From the NCBI GenBank assembly GCA_037179385.1, contig CM074188.1, forward strand, positions 21,779,318 to 21,843,317: a stretch of 64,000 bases of DNA. The letters are read 5' to 3'. Origin of the DNA: Holothuria scabra. Taxonomy: Eukaryota; Echinodermata; Holothuroidea; Aspidochirotida; Holothuriidae. Under the pieces are notes generated by a model. It had not been told where the DNA came from and made no database searches. It was given only the letters and a program-made list of their open reading frames with translations. Positions 45,301 through 56,996 of the stretch are shown here, piece after piece; position 1 is the first letter of the stretch; the number at the start of each line of letters is the position of its first letter. A program made the translations under genes and the position numbers.

Positions 45301-48300
45301 CTTGGGAAAAAACCTTTAAAAAAAAAAAAAAACCCATCTTGGGAACAAACCTTTAAAAAACAATTAGAAAACTGTTTTAACAAAATACACTCAACAATGC
45401 ACAAAATATATCATCCATTTGCATTAAAGGACTTCAACAAATTCAAACCTCACATGATGTCTCCTCCCTAAAGTCGGCGATTTCAAACTTCTGCCCGAAT
45501 AAAGCTTCCTTTGACTATGTAATTTCTACACGCAACTAGCTAGTTTTGCAGTCAACTGAAAAGACATAATTTCGTACTTTAATGTAAAATGTAATTAATT
45601 TGGGAAATCAATCGTCTTAAGATTATATTAGCAGATCAAATGTTGGCCCTGTAGGAGCATATCACAATAGTGATTCGAAACGGTCTTCCTCCATGTACAG
45701 AGCATGCTGTAAGTATCGCCTGTGTAGATCCTCATAATATATCACAATCCTCCCCCAAAAATCGTAGCATATGTATGCAGTCACGTGTTGCAAATTTCTA
45801 TGTAACAAGTATTAGTTTAGCCTGCCCTTTCCTTGGAAATTAAGCTGTTTGCATGAGTGATTGATTGTTCTGATAATTTTTTCATGATACTTTAATTGCA
45901 AGTTTTCCTCAAATAAGTTTATTCTCCAATTAGATTTCCCGTCCATTGGGAAGATTCAAACTTCAACCAGGGCTTTGTACGCGTTTGTTAAAAATATCAT
46001 TCCGTGTACGGTATACTCTGGATTGATTATCCGGTTGAGGCAAGTATCCGCAGGCAAGTTTCTGACTGCAGGGAAAGCTCCCTGGGGTAGTGACATTTTT
46101 CTGCTGTGAAACACACTTTCATTCAGGTGTTGACATTTGTTTATCTCACAGGGGCAAAACATATTCTAGGGGCTTTATCTTATGGTAGTTGAAACATTTG
46201 AAGCAGTTTCAACTAGGAGCGTCGTGCAATTTTGGGGGCGTGGAAAATGGCAGTTGCTAAGAAGACTATACAAGCGGAGTGCCACCATCGGTTGGCGCGG
46301 AGCTTACAGAACATTTTGAAAAAAGAAATCGTGGCCCCAGACAGCCAGAAATGGCATTTCAAGTCTTGTAAGTAGACTTGAAGCGTTCGTTATTTTGAAC
46401 TTTTCGTATGAAATAAAACTGTCACTGCAAGGAAAAATGAAAATAATAAGGAAAATAGGCTTACCAGGTAAACTGTATCGCTACCATTGGATGTAATGGT
46501 CCCGCCGGAGAAGTTGTGTGTGTGTGTGTGTGTGTGTGTGTTGAAATGCCTCTAGATTGCTGGAAACCGCATTTCTAGAGACATTACTGCATGGCCAAAA
46601 TTGCCATTTGGGATTTCGGATATTTCATTATCCATTTCGACCGAAAGCCGACCATGACCACCGGTTGCCCGCCGGATATTGCTGACTGGTTCGAGAACAT
46701 AATGTTTAATCCCTGTTAAGGCGATTTTTAAAAGGGGTATGATACTTTCTGTGAACTTTGCAATAGGCTATGACGGACCATAAAAAACTTTGGCAGCACT
46801 GGCAGATTGTATTGAGTGAATGTGAGTTTTATCAGATTGATGTGGAAAGTATCTTCAAGAAATGATTGGATGTAATATAACAGGGATTAAAAGTGATTAG
46901 TGGAATTGTCATTTTTTCATAAGCAAGAAACCGACATCACTAGACTGAGACATTCATCGTAGGATGAAGACATTCACCGAAATGTGTGGCTCTCAAGCAG
47001 AATGCGTGAGAATTGAGATCACCATGGAAACAGATATCCCCCGCAAATCCCCATTCTAGTATAGGGTTAACATACTTCCAGTGAGTTATATTTTTCAAAC
47101 AAAATTAACTTCGCATAGTACATGTTAAGGGTTTGAAATGCATTTTCAGACAAAGCTTTATGACACACTTGCAAAAATTTGGGGCCAAGCCCCAGTGGGC
47201 ACGACGCCTCTGGTAACAACTAGATTCACAGACTTAAGGTAGACTACGTGAACTGTAGCTACCAAGTTATGATAAAACCTAAAAACTTCCTGTGGTCATC
47301 CTTTTACTACTTGTGACTTAAATATATAGAGACACTGAAGTACAGGTGAACCTATTGTCAAATTCAATTACTTCGACATTACACACAACCTGGTTGATAA
47401 TCTTCAAGATTAATCACATTATTATCGAATCAATTTATTCCTCTTAATTTTGAGTGACAAGATTTAATAATTGTCGGCCGTCTTTGAGTGATTGGTTTCC
47501 GCTCTTATAATTCCTACAATTGGCCGATTAAAGTAGCCTACATTCATTTGTAATTAACATCCTCATGTCCATGTCTTATACATGTAATTACACAGCCCAC
47601 ACAAACTGGAAGAGAATCATAATGGGAACGGTAACTCATTCCGATCTATTCGTAACACTTCCTTCCTTTCCAATATTTGTTTCGTCCGTTCCAAATCAAA
47701 TAAAAAATTCGAAGATCCAAATCCAATCTGGCTTTGTCAATCTCCCGCATATTAGGTTTTCAGCTTCAAATTTCATTTGCTTCCACGGAATCATATATTG
47801 ATATGCTTTGATCCTAGAATCATTTTTATTGTAGTGGCGTCTTTCTAGCCCCAAAGTATTCATTCCACATGACTGTGGTTTTGTGAAAGAAGTGTAACCT
47901 TCCAACCACAATGTAAAACAAGCGAATTTTTGACTCACGTCAAGACATCTACACCGTTAAAAATGATCGTTATTTTACAGCAATTCTGGCAGCTGGGATC
48001 CCCGTGCTAGACCTGATATTTTACAGCTGAGTTTAAATCCAATATTAACGGTACCTACGACGCCACTTTTATTTCTGAACACTTAAATGACGTTCAAGTG
48101 TATGAAAAATGTTAACATACTTTCAGATTCTATAAGATCTGGCTGTCTAATCCAAAACTGTAAGATAACGTTCTCTACCCATACTCCTATAGCTACAAGT
48201 ATTTTCACTGTAAAATTGCATTTCTTCGTACAGTGTAGGCTATCTGAGTTAAGATTGTCAGCCATGCATCGTATAAGACGCACAATTTGAATTGTGGGAA
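42400..48300. other. Gene-poor stretch
   Basis: No exon supported by splice sites and homology. It holds repeat-family remnants (43740-43970, 46255-46400) and simple repeats. Open frames at 44152-44590 (minus) showed no recognisable motif. Confidence 0.45.
46509..46541. repeat. (GT)n microsatellite
   Basis: An uninterrupted run of about 15 GT units. Confidence 0.95.
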
Positions 48301-48366
48301 AACTGTCAGTCACATAATAGTTCCCCATTATTCGGTTGTAGGAACGTTATCCTGGACACCTTGGAT

Positions 48367-48668
48367 CTACTCACGCAAAGCGACAAAAGTAATTAAAATT
48401 GACATAATAATTATTGAAAAATTAAAACCGGAAGATGTTGCTTGGCTTAGAGCTGCTTTAGTGGCTTTGTTGCACAAATCTCCTTTACATAGGCAAATTT
48501 TGACTGCGTTGTACTTGATACCAAGCTGCATTTCGGCATCCGCTAAATTTTTCGCCGTGTTTGAGTCTATTTTACTCATAGCGCTTCTTGTGTCGTAACA
48601 ACCAACTCCATAATTTTGCACTTCCGCTAAGCACCCAGAGATCATAGTGTCAACTTTAATGCCGTTAC
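48367..48668 (-). CDS. Ly6-like gene exon 3 (CLCKGDLCN and GPI tail)
   Basis: Follows TTTTTTTTTCAG. It encodes ISGCLAEVQNYGVGCYDT, then VKICLCKGDLCN and the hydrophobic C-terminus ending LRE-stop. Confidence 0.88.
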
Positions 48669-51600
48669 CTGAAAAAAAAAAGAAAAATGAAAAGGGAAAA
48701 GCTGACAGTTGCTTTCTGATTGTTTCCGTCAAAAAATAGACTTATATTGTATTCAAGTGAGGATAAATTCAACTTTACTAATTTTGATTGGTCAGATATC
48801 TTTGATATGGAAACAACTGCCCTCTACAGGCCTGGTAACTACCACTGATACAACTCTATTAACAGTTCCGTCTAGAAAGAAACACATTGCCGACAAGGCT
48901 TTCTCCGTAGCTGGACCCTCACTTTGGAACACACTTCCGCGTATCAGGGAAGCTCAATCAGTCACTACTTTTTAAAAGCTCCTCAAGTCACACTTTTTCT
49001 AACTGTACTGTACTTTACCGTTCTCTTTCTGTTTTAAGCGCTTTGATCATTTGGAGCTAGCGCTATATAAATATTTGTATGTATGTATGTAATCTTATAT
49101 TGCAATCACAAGAGTGCAGGTGACGCTAATTCTTCATTTTGAACCTCTTACCCCCAAAGAGTTCCAATTTTCCTAACCTAAGGCTTTCAGCCCCTCCCAC
49201 AACTGTCTAAAATTAATCCTCATTCAGCCACAATTCCATGTTTATGCTTAAGGGTGAGTGTAAAAGACAGCATGTAATCAAAGCATCATTAACTTCAGTA
49301 CCCTGCTTTTTTAACTAGCTGTCAATTACAGAGCTGTGCCAATTGAGAATTTCTATGGACTTCCTACAAAAAATTGTAGTTTGGAGTGAGAGGATTAACC
49401 CTTTAAAGAAAACCCCAAAGGAGGCTAACTGGCTGATGGCGCAAGATGGTAATAACAGGGAGATGCCCAAATCAAATCAACTCCAGGCTGCGCATAAATT
49501 ATAACTTTTTTAAAATTTCAGTTGAAACAATGGATTCAACCGAATTCAGTGCATACATGAGACAGATTTTTCATTCCACAACACATTGTTTCAAATCCAT
49601 TAGCTCACAAACCTCATATCAACTCTAATCACACAGCATTGCTTGTCATCACATCATTTGTTATTATATCATGTCATATGACGTCATGTCCGATATAGTC
49701 TCAAATTACTGACTGCAGTAAAGATCACGAAAAAATAAATGAAGTAGAAAGGTGGCCCACGACAGAAGGGAGGTGTGATTACACCTCGCTGGTGTCAAAA
49801 CTCATGGCGGTACGGGACGGGGACGGGGGGATTGCAGCCCCGCCCCACTTGCCAAAACTTTGCTGAATCGGGAAGACTGAGTCAGTGCCTCAGTCGAGAA
49901 GAAATTATTCCTTGGTTGGGCATCTCGAGTTGAGCAAAACGTCACCGCCCTAAGAGAAGGAGTTGGCCCGTACTTTCAAGTCAGTACTTGCTCTGAAAGT
50001 ATGTGTTACTGTTTTGTGCGGTTTTCTTTGTCGAGTGATCTAATTTTTTTTTAATACGGAAATTCGTATTACTTGACAACACAAAATGGAATACGGGGAG
50101 ATCATATTTTTCATGTTGTTCGAAAATGTACAATCAGGGTATTACGCCGGGCAAAAAACACAGGATAAGTCCTTTTAATGTTTTTGAGGTACAAACGATT
50201 GGAATGATTGCTTCCTTCTTTTTCATAATTAAGCGTTATATAAATCAACTTTATCATACTCAAAGCTAAATATTTAAGAGAACTCTTGTAAAAAGCTTCA
50301 ATTTTTTGTCATTTCTTAATACTTATTTACCATTTACGTCGAGAGAACCTTGATTTAAAATATTATGCCTAAGTACCTTTTCGAATACCTAAGTCTCATT
50401 AGTTTTGCACATGACACAGGCGAATGCAGGTGTTTAGTTTGGAGTGACTTCTTGCAGGACCTGATCGCCCACACGGCAAGGTGTTTAAGGGGAAGCGAAT
50501 ATTATTAACCTTTTCGGTTTCATCACTTCTCTTCCCCCTTTTGACAGATTATTTACCAAAATCAACAGAAGAAACGTTAATTCTGCAGGTTGCAACTTGT
50601 AAGAGAATTTTGTAATATTTTTCTGTTAAAAGTCCATACATATGCAAAATAAGACAGCCTCTAGTTTAATATAACCAAACACGACGTTATACCGTGAAAA
50701 CGGATCATCTTTTGTTACTTATGCAGAATTAAAACTGTGAAAAATTGTACTAAAAGCAAACTCAATTACCCCCGCTTGAAAGTATACAGTGCTCCAAAAA
50801 TGATGTTATATCAAAAAGAAATGAAAATGATGAAGCGTTCTAAAGGTGAATAATTTTATTAGTATATTATACAGTATCTAGCAGGCGGATATGCGGGGTA
50901 GCACTATACATGCAAGTAGAACATTTTGGGTTTTGCGGTTGAAGTTCATTCTGACTAACATGTGGTGACCATGAAGATAGCATTCGAAAAGGATGACTTA
51001 CCCGTAGACTGAGCAGATATCGATATGCACACATTTTGCTCTCCGGTACAGTTTAATCTGGCCTCCTTTTGTACTATAAGCTGTGTTTCCAGGGTTTCAC
51101 AAATATTACCTTTGGGTTCGCACACTGTTTCCACTTTTGAGATGCATTCCAAGGCTTCGACTGCTAAAAGGAAAACAATGAAACAATTTAATTCGTTAAT
51201 CCAAATGTCAGTAATTAAATGAAAAATGTAAACAGAAACAACCATCGACTACTTGCTCGACGCAGCGCCGTGATTGAACTGTACATTGCCAGTTGTAATT
51301 GAACGGATCCAAATAGGCAAATTAATTCCAGTCCCCTAGCCAATGTAGAGCTGCCGATGTTCTAAAGTCCCCCCCCCCCTCCACCCAGAAAATAAAAATC
51401 ACCAATTGACTTCATGTGTTTTGACAACTATGGTCACTTCAAAAATCTTTCATGGGGCTTTTCAACCACTTGAACACCTTCATTGGCTCCAATTAATTTG
51501 AAAATAAGACTCGAAAGTCAGGGCATATAGAAAAATGTCACGACGAGCTCCTAATGAATAAAATACGAACCACAAAATCAACCAACATAACATGTCGAAC

Positions 51601-51867
51601 TTACAACGGTTAAAGAAAAAGAAATATTAGTGACCAACGAAAAGATATCTACTTTCCATGGTAAATTCTAGGCACCGATAATTGTTTGGAAGAACAACGA
51701 TGAATAAGTCTGAAATGTGTTGTATATGTTTTACGGAACATAGAACCTAAGTCAAAGTTTTTAAGGAAAGAATTTGAATATCATCTTGAAGAGTAGGAAC
51801 ATAAAAACTTACCAGTTATAACGGAGCCAAGGAAAACCAGTAACCAGCGGAACGAATTCACTGCCAT
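48367..51867 (-). CDS. Ly6/uPAR three-finger protein, GPI-anchor type (3 exons)
   Basis: Three minus-strand exons (51813-51867, 51002-51163, 48367-48668) join in phase to 172 residues plus stop. Residues 1-19 form a signal peptide (MAVNSFRWLLVFLGSVITA). The body has the cysteine spacing of a three-finger domain. It starts LECISKVETVCEPKGNICET and closes with the diagnostic CLCKGDLCN, the final CxC....CN of Ly6 folds. After a small-residue stretch (ALSQATSSG) a hydrophobic tail FNFSIIIMSILITFVAL fits a GPI-anchor signal. Such proteins act at the cell surface as ligands, receptor modulators or adhesion factors. The exon layout (signal, first half, second half) is typical of Ly6 genes. The partner is unknown and no closer orthologue was recognised. 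Confidence 0.88.
48826..49095 (+). pseudogene. LINE 3' fragment with (ATGT)n tail
   Basis: It encodes KKHIADKAFSVAGPSLWNTL then PRIREAQSVTTF, the C-terminal reverse-transcriptase signature (GDRAFSVAAPKLWNSLP...S---FK) of another CR1/L2-like lineage. A stop breaks the frame. A GCGCTATATAAATA end and a TATGTATGTATG tail finish at about 49090. It lies in intron 2 of the Ly6-like gene. Confidence 0.75.
49138..49405. mobile_element. Family C MITE, decayed copy
   Basis: It shares GTTCCAATTTTCCTAACC, CCCTCCCACAACTGTCTAAA and the right end GAGTGAGAGGATTAACCC with the other family C copies. The left end is damaged. Confidence 0.65.
51002..51163 (-). CDS. Ly6-like gene exon 2
   Basis: Follows CTTTTAG. 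It encodes VEALECISKVETVCEPKGNI then CETLETQL and LNCTGEQNVCISIS, with six cysteines and an N-glycosylation site (NCT). The donor is ACGG|GTAAGT. Confidence 0.88.
51813..51867 (-). CDS. Ly6-like gene exon 1 (signal peptide)
   Basis: Encodes MAVNSFRWLLVFLGSVIT and ends ACTG|GTAAGT. The exon stops one base into the Ala codon completed by exon 2. Confidence 0.85.
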
Positions 51868-51899
51868 GTTTTGTATTAAACCTACTAAAATATGATAAT

Positions 51900-54800
51900 A
51901 TCACTCAGATTTGTAGGTAATGGGACTGTTGTGGATATTCGTATATGACACTGAAACACCTGAGCGGAATTATTAAGTAAGCTTGCTGCTAACAACTTGG
52001 GGAAGTCGACGTAATATCCTTTTGGCATACGTCATCGGATAAAGGAGATACTCACTGGTCGGAGGGATGGTGAAAGGTGTCCAAATCTAATCGCGATTCC
52101 TTCTAATTAGTGTCGGAGTTTTATTTGCATATGTATGTTAGAAGTTCGAAGTTAGAAGAAATTAGAAGAGACTACAGACATACATACCACATACCGTACA
52201 TAATATATATTTCACAGTGAGATAGATACTAAATTGTGGATAGTTTAAACTTTCCGTTCCTGTGGGAGGTTCAGGTGTTCAGGTTGAATTTCTACATGCA
52301 GCGTGTTTGAAGAGTTCGAAATTGTGTAAAGTCTGTCTCGGCAAGGAAAATAAAATTCAAAAAAGGGAGGGATGTTGATGAGTTTTGATCAATCGAGGAA
52401 ATGCGTCACCAGCTCCCTTCGTATCGTTCTGATTCTTGAAACAGGTGTAATAAGGTGAAGCATCAGGTGAGGGACAGATAAAAATTCCGGTTTTCGGGGA
52501 CAGGGGTGAAGCCAAAAGGGGCGAGTGGGCAGTAGCTCCTTTGACAAAAATTTTGGTATTTTGGTGATCCTTTTTTAAATATATATAACTAGTGTTCAGT
52601 TCCATGTGTCATTTCCGTCGATCTGGGAGGCATTGTAGACCAAAGTTCTTTAGTGCTCCATGGGAGAGCTGACAGCGTACTTGCCAACCCTGTCGATACC
52701 GGAAGGGGACAAATTGTAGGTCTACCAGGTCAGGCACCCATGGTATCTAGTAGTTAGTCCAGAGGTAGCGCTGTCGAATAGTTCCATCAGAATTTCAAAA
52801 TGAGGTAGGGGAAATTAAAGGCAAAATACAATTTTCTGTGACAAAACCTTTTGGACTTCGGATTTTTGGAAACTTAACTCAAAGAGCCCGTTTACGGCAG
52901 TCCGGAGAGTGGGGACACGGGGTGATGGGGCGAAGCCCGGAAGCTCTGATGGGAGGTATATTACTTATTTTGACGGTTTACTCTACTACTAATTGGCTTA
53001 ATTGGGGAAAGTGGGGACAAGGACAAAATCTGGGGAAATGTGCCCCTTTTCTCTTTTTTGCCGCCACTGAGTAGGTCTATGTGCAAAAGCAACAATTGCT
53101 TGAAGCTGTAATACTTTAAAGGGAAACACTGCGTTTTTAAATGTTCCAACATAGCAATAATAGCATAAAAAGTAAACAGCTCTAGTCATTTTCAAATCAT
53201 TTAATGTCAATAATCAATAGCTTCATCTCTTCGAAATATTATGCACAAAAAGAGTTATGAAACTTCAAAGTTGCATCTTTTGAAATATTGAAAGTTTCAG
53301 TGGGTGAAAAAATTATTCTTGAGCAACAAACAACCGAATTTCTATCTGAGGGAAACTTATTTCTTGAAAAGAAGGCTACCATAATGCCTTATTTGTAATC
53401 ATTTATCACTCTTTGCCAATAAATATTGGTTTTAAAAGAATGAAATTTCCTTGTAAAACAAACGCAATTTTTCCCTTTAGACCTAAGTACACGATAAATT
53501 ATTTGCCTGCAATATAGGGACATTGCACCGTTGACCGTGAGCGACAATGCCAAAGTTGAATGGGACTCTATTAGGTAATTCGGTCCATCGCCAGACGGAT
53601 TTTCAAGCTTTTGTAGCAGCAATATAGAGCATACTTACAAAATATCGTAAAAATTATCCACCAAATCGCATATTTTCACATTAAAAAAGCAAAAGAAAAA
53701 TCACACCGTGTGGAAGGGGGGAGTCGGGACAGGGTGTTCGCTTCCTATACTCCCGTGTCCGCAAGTGCGCTCAAGAGTTGGTCGCTTCGCTCAAGTTCCT
53801 TGGCTGCGCGTCTGGTCGGGGAAGTTTGCTGCTACCCTCAGCGAAATCGTCACCATCAAGCATACTATATTCTTCAACAGACTGACCCCAAGTTTTCAAT
53901 TTTCTGTTTTTTTTTTTATAAAGCCTAACTTTTTGTATTCTACCGTCCTTTCAGGTTGGAAACGGGGCCGTAAAACTCCATCTAACTAACTCTACCGTCC
54001 TTTCGGCAACCCATGATCATTCCTCGTAGGGGAGGGGTCGGTTCGAGCATCCTCCAATGACTCAAGGGTAAGATTCGATTAGGGTTTTACGTCTCTACTT
54101 TTATAACCTTCTGAGACGGACCCCCATCGACAGCCTCGTTTTTTAGGGGGGAAGCCTCATGAAGGGACTGTCTCCTCTCCTGCGGGAAATCCTGTGGCCA
54201 GCAATAATTTTATCATCGTTGCGAATTAACTCTCACATTTCGATTTGTGAAAATAAACTGAAACTAATAATTGGAATCATGGAGCTGTGACGGATCCGTG
54301 TTAGCTTCATGTTGGAACTGAGATTGCAAAGGCATGAGAAATGAAATTTCCTGAAATCTGGGAACAGACATTTTGAACGATAAGCGTGGCCAAGAAGTAG
54401 ATGTGATTTTGTGTTACTATGGTGTAGTGACGATCTTGAGATTGGTAGAAAGGCCAAGAAAGCCTCTCTACTAACAGATGATCAAGAATGGAATGGATGA
54501 TTTGTCATAGCCCACGCTACCTTCATGGGCTCGTCAAGGCCCACAACGCCATAATATATGATTTGAGAGGGAGGCACAATCTAATCAGGGCATTCTCTAG
54601 CTGTCTTGATTATAATGAATGGCCTTGCTCAAGTTGTCCTGCTCAAGTTGTGCTGTCTTGTGCAAGTACCTCGAAGCTTGCTACATTAGTCAGGTATGTT
54701 ACAGGCCTATACGTACCTCCATGGTCTCATGGGGAGAAAGATCCACATCTCTCTCGCCAAAGATAGTTTAAAGAGTTCATGTATAATTATTAACAAAATG

Positions 54801-54980
54801 TCTTTTCTCCATTAGTGGGACATGATCGACATGGGAATTGGTGGTTGTCCAGACAGATTACAATTTTTTTTTATAATCGGTTTTAAAATTTGTAATTTTT
54901 ATGCAGTGGTATCTTTTAACGGGTAAAATCCTCTTGAGTTCCTTAATAACGGTGTTGTGCTTGTGGCCCAAGCTGTGAGA
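51900..54980. other. Upstream of the Ly6-like gene, no gene seen
   Basis: Open frames at 52357-54766 show no recognisable domain or splice pattern. The GC-rich patch at about 53700-54180 has two overlapping frames of biased composition only. Confidence 0.4.
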
Positions 54981-54984
54981 ACAA

Positions 54985-55460
54985 CCAGTAGCGTAGGAAA
55001 CAATTTGAAAGTGGGGGGGGGGGGGGGGGGGGCGAACAATTTTGGACCATGCACCTCACCCTACCCCATTGACCAAAAGGAACATTTTGAGTGTGCTAAC
55101 TATTTCTACGAGCCAGAACATTTTTAATTTAATTAGAAAAAATTGATTTTTTCTAAAGTGTGAATGACTACTGTAGGCCTATTAGATGTGTTATTTGCGG
55201 CGCGCGGATCGATTTGGGTTCTTTGACACATATGGAGCTTGTATTGCAAAACATAATTTCCCTCTGTCCTATAAGGAAATTTGAATATTTGGGGCTATCG
55301 AAGAATCTGCATTTCCTATATTAGCAAATATCTGAGAAAGCATGTCGACTGAAGATCGTTGCTGTTACATAATGTTATCTAAGGAGTGCGGACTGAGGCA
55401 TCTCGGCGACATTCAAAAAGCTCCCGAAACTTTGTTGCCTTTTTTCTAGGCAAAATATTT
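54985..55460 (-). repeat. Dispersed repeat with poly-G tract, inverted copy
   Basis: Reverse-complement homologue of 39340-39880. It includes a 20-base G run at 55013-55032, GCACCTCACCCTACCCC and AAGCATGTCGACTGAAGATC. Confidence 0.75.
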
Positions 55461-55507
55461 CAAAATTACAAGCCTACATCGAAGAAAATTTTATGGAAAC
55501 GACACAT

Positions 55508-55772
55508 GTCAGATTTGCGGCCACCAATATATATGTTAGCAAAAGTCGGCCGTCCGCCGGTGGCAAAATGGCCGACGACGGGCAGATGAAGGTCCGCCAG
55601 CTGAATGCCGCTTTCAATGACGTCATGCAGCTGTTAAACCAATCAGCATCGCTGCCATCGGCGGACCGCTTGCTCGGCCACCAAACCGCCGGCGGGCCGG
55701 CGGAGCTGCGTACAGCGGACCGCCAACGGCCCGACCAAATTTTGCTATCAGAATTGGTGGCCGCAAATTTGA
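55508..55772. mobile_element. GC-rich TIR element
   Basis: The ends are inverted: CAGATTTGCGGCCACCAAT on the left, ATTGGTGGCCGCAAATTTG on the right. The interior is far more GC-rich than its surroundings. No target duplication was found. The long frame through it is a composition effect. Confidence 0.7.
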
Positions 55773-55870
55773 GAATGATTGCACGACGACAGAAAACCGT
55801 TGTTGCTACGTAATGTCATCTAAGGCCTACAAACTTACTTTCCCGGATGGCATTTTAACAGTTTCCTTAA

Positions 55871-56123
55871 AGGTAAAGGGCAGTCCCCCAAACTTATTTT
55901 GAAGAAAAAAGCTAAATAACACAATTTTCATCTTATTTCTCTTCAAAGTATCTTTCATTACATTTTATGAATTACTATTGAATATTTCAAAGTAAACCAA
56001 GCAGTTATTTCTGGTAAATTTCACATTTGAAGAGAAAAACATTGTCACATGACTCCCAACAGACAATCATGAAACTGGACAGTCTACTACACTTTTCTAA
56101 ATTGGGATGACTGCTCCTGCCCT
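55871..56123. mobile_element. TTAA-flanked MITE, family B copy 2
   Basis: Close homologue of 35279-35532 with TTAA at 55867-55870 and 56124-56127. Ends AGGTAAAGGGCAGTC and GACTGCTCCTGCCCT. A further fragment lies near 57905-58010. Confidence 0.85.
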
Positions 56124-56916
56124 TTAACTTTGTTGTCCTCTTTAGACAAAACATTTCAAAATCGAGAGACGAAAGACAATTTTCTAAAACAGCGATATAG
56201 CTGCCAATGTCTTTTGATGGTGTGGTGTCGCATATTGTAAATAACCGATTTTGTCATTTCAAGAGCTCGGAAAAGTTGAATTACCATATTGATTTATGAA
56301 CGAGAACAATGCATTACACGGCATCTTGATTTTTGGGGATTTGGATAAATGAAAAAGGTGTTTTCGGACCCGGAAAGTGGACCCCCTCATTTTTCACTGA
56401 GGGCTTTCGCCCCAGCCCCACTCCCGGATTTCTACGCCTATGGGAACAACTCCCTGACAACTCCCTGGTATATTAGTTAATTAGCTAGAAGGAGTTTTGC
56501 GGCCCAGTTTCCAATCTATTGATTCACGTTGAGCCGGCCAAAGACTAAAGTTAGTTTGACTTTCGATGACTGAAATTTTGACTAAAAGGTAGAGTATTTT
56601 ACTTTTAATGGTCCATTTTCTAAGTATGTCTTCAAGGGGCCACCGTAATTATCCATGGTAATGTATATACAATTACGCAATACATGTATTTGTTGTATGC
56701 AGGATGCAGGAATGTCAAGTCAAGCTAGCTACAACGACAGTGTAATAGTGAATGACATTCCTGTACAGAGTACGGCAACGTGCAACTTGAGCAAGCTGCT
56801 GTATGATCCCTTCTTGCAGTAAAATGCTTGCACACCGTCAGTGCTAACGTTATTTCTGTTTAAGATTTGAAGGGAGATGGGAGAGGAAACGTGCCTGTGC
56901 AACAAGGAACCACATA

Positions 56917-56996
56917 ATGGGTCATGGAGCTAGTACAAGTGTAAAGAAAACTCGTGTGCAGTTAGATGAGCTTCCTGATAGCGGGGAAATTCTTTG
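56917..56996 (+). CDS. Coiled-coil gene exon 1
   Basis: MGHGASTSVKKTRVQLDELP then DSGEIL, ending TTTG|GTAACC. The exon probably also carries a 5' leader from about 56870. Confidence 0.7.

Noticed and set aside
55493..55813. 106-residue plus-strand frame.
   Set aside because: It runs through the GC-rich palindromic element, where open frames arise from base composition.
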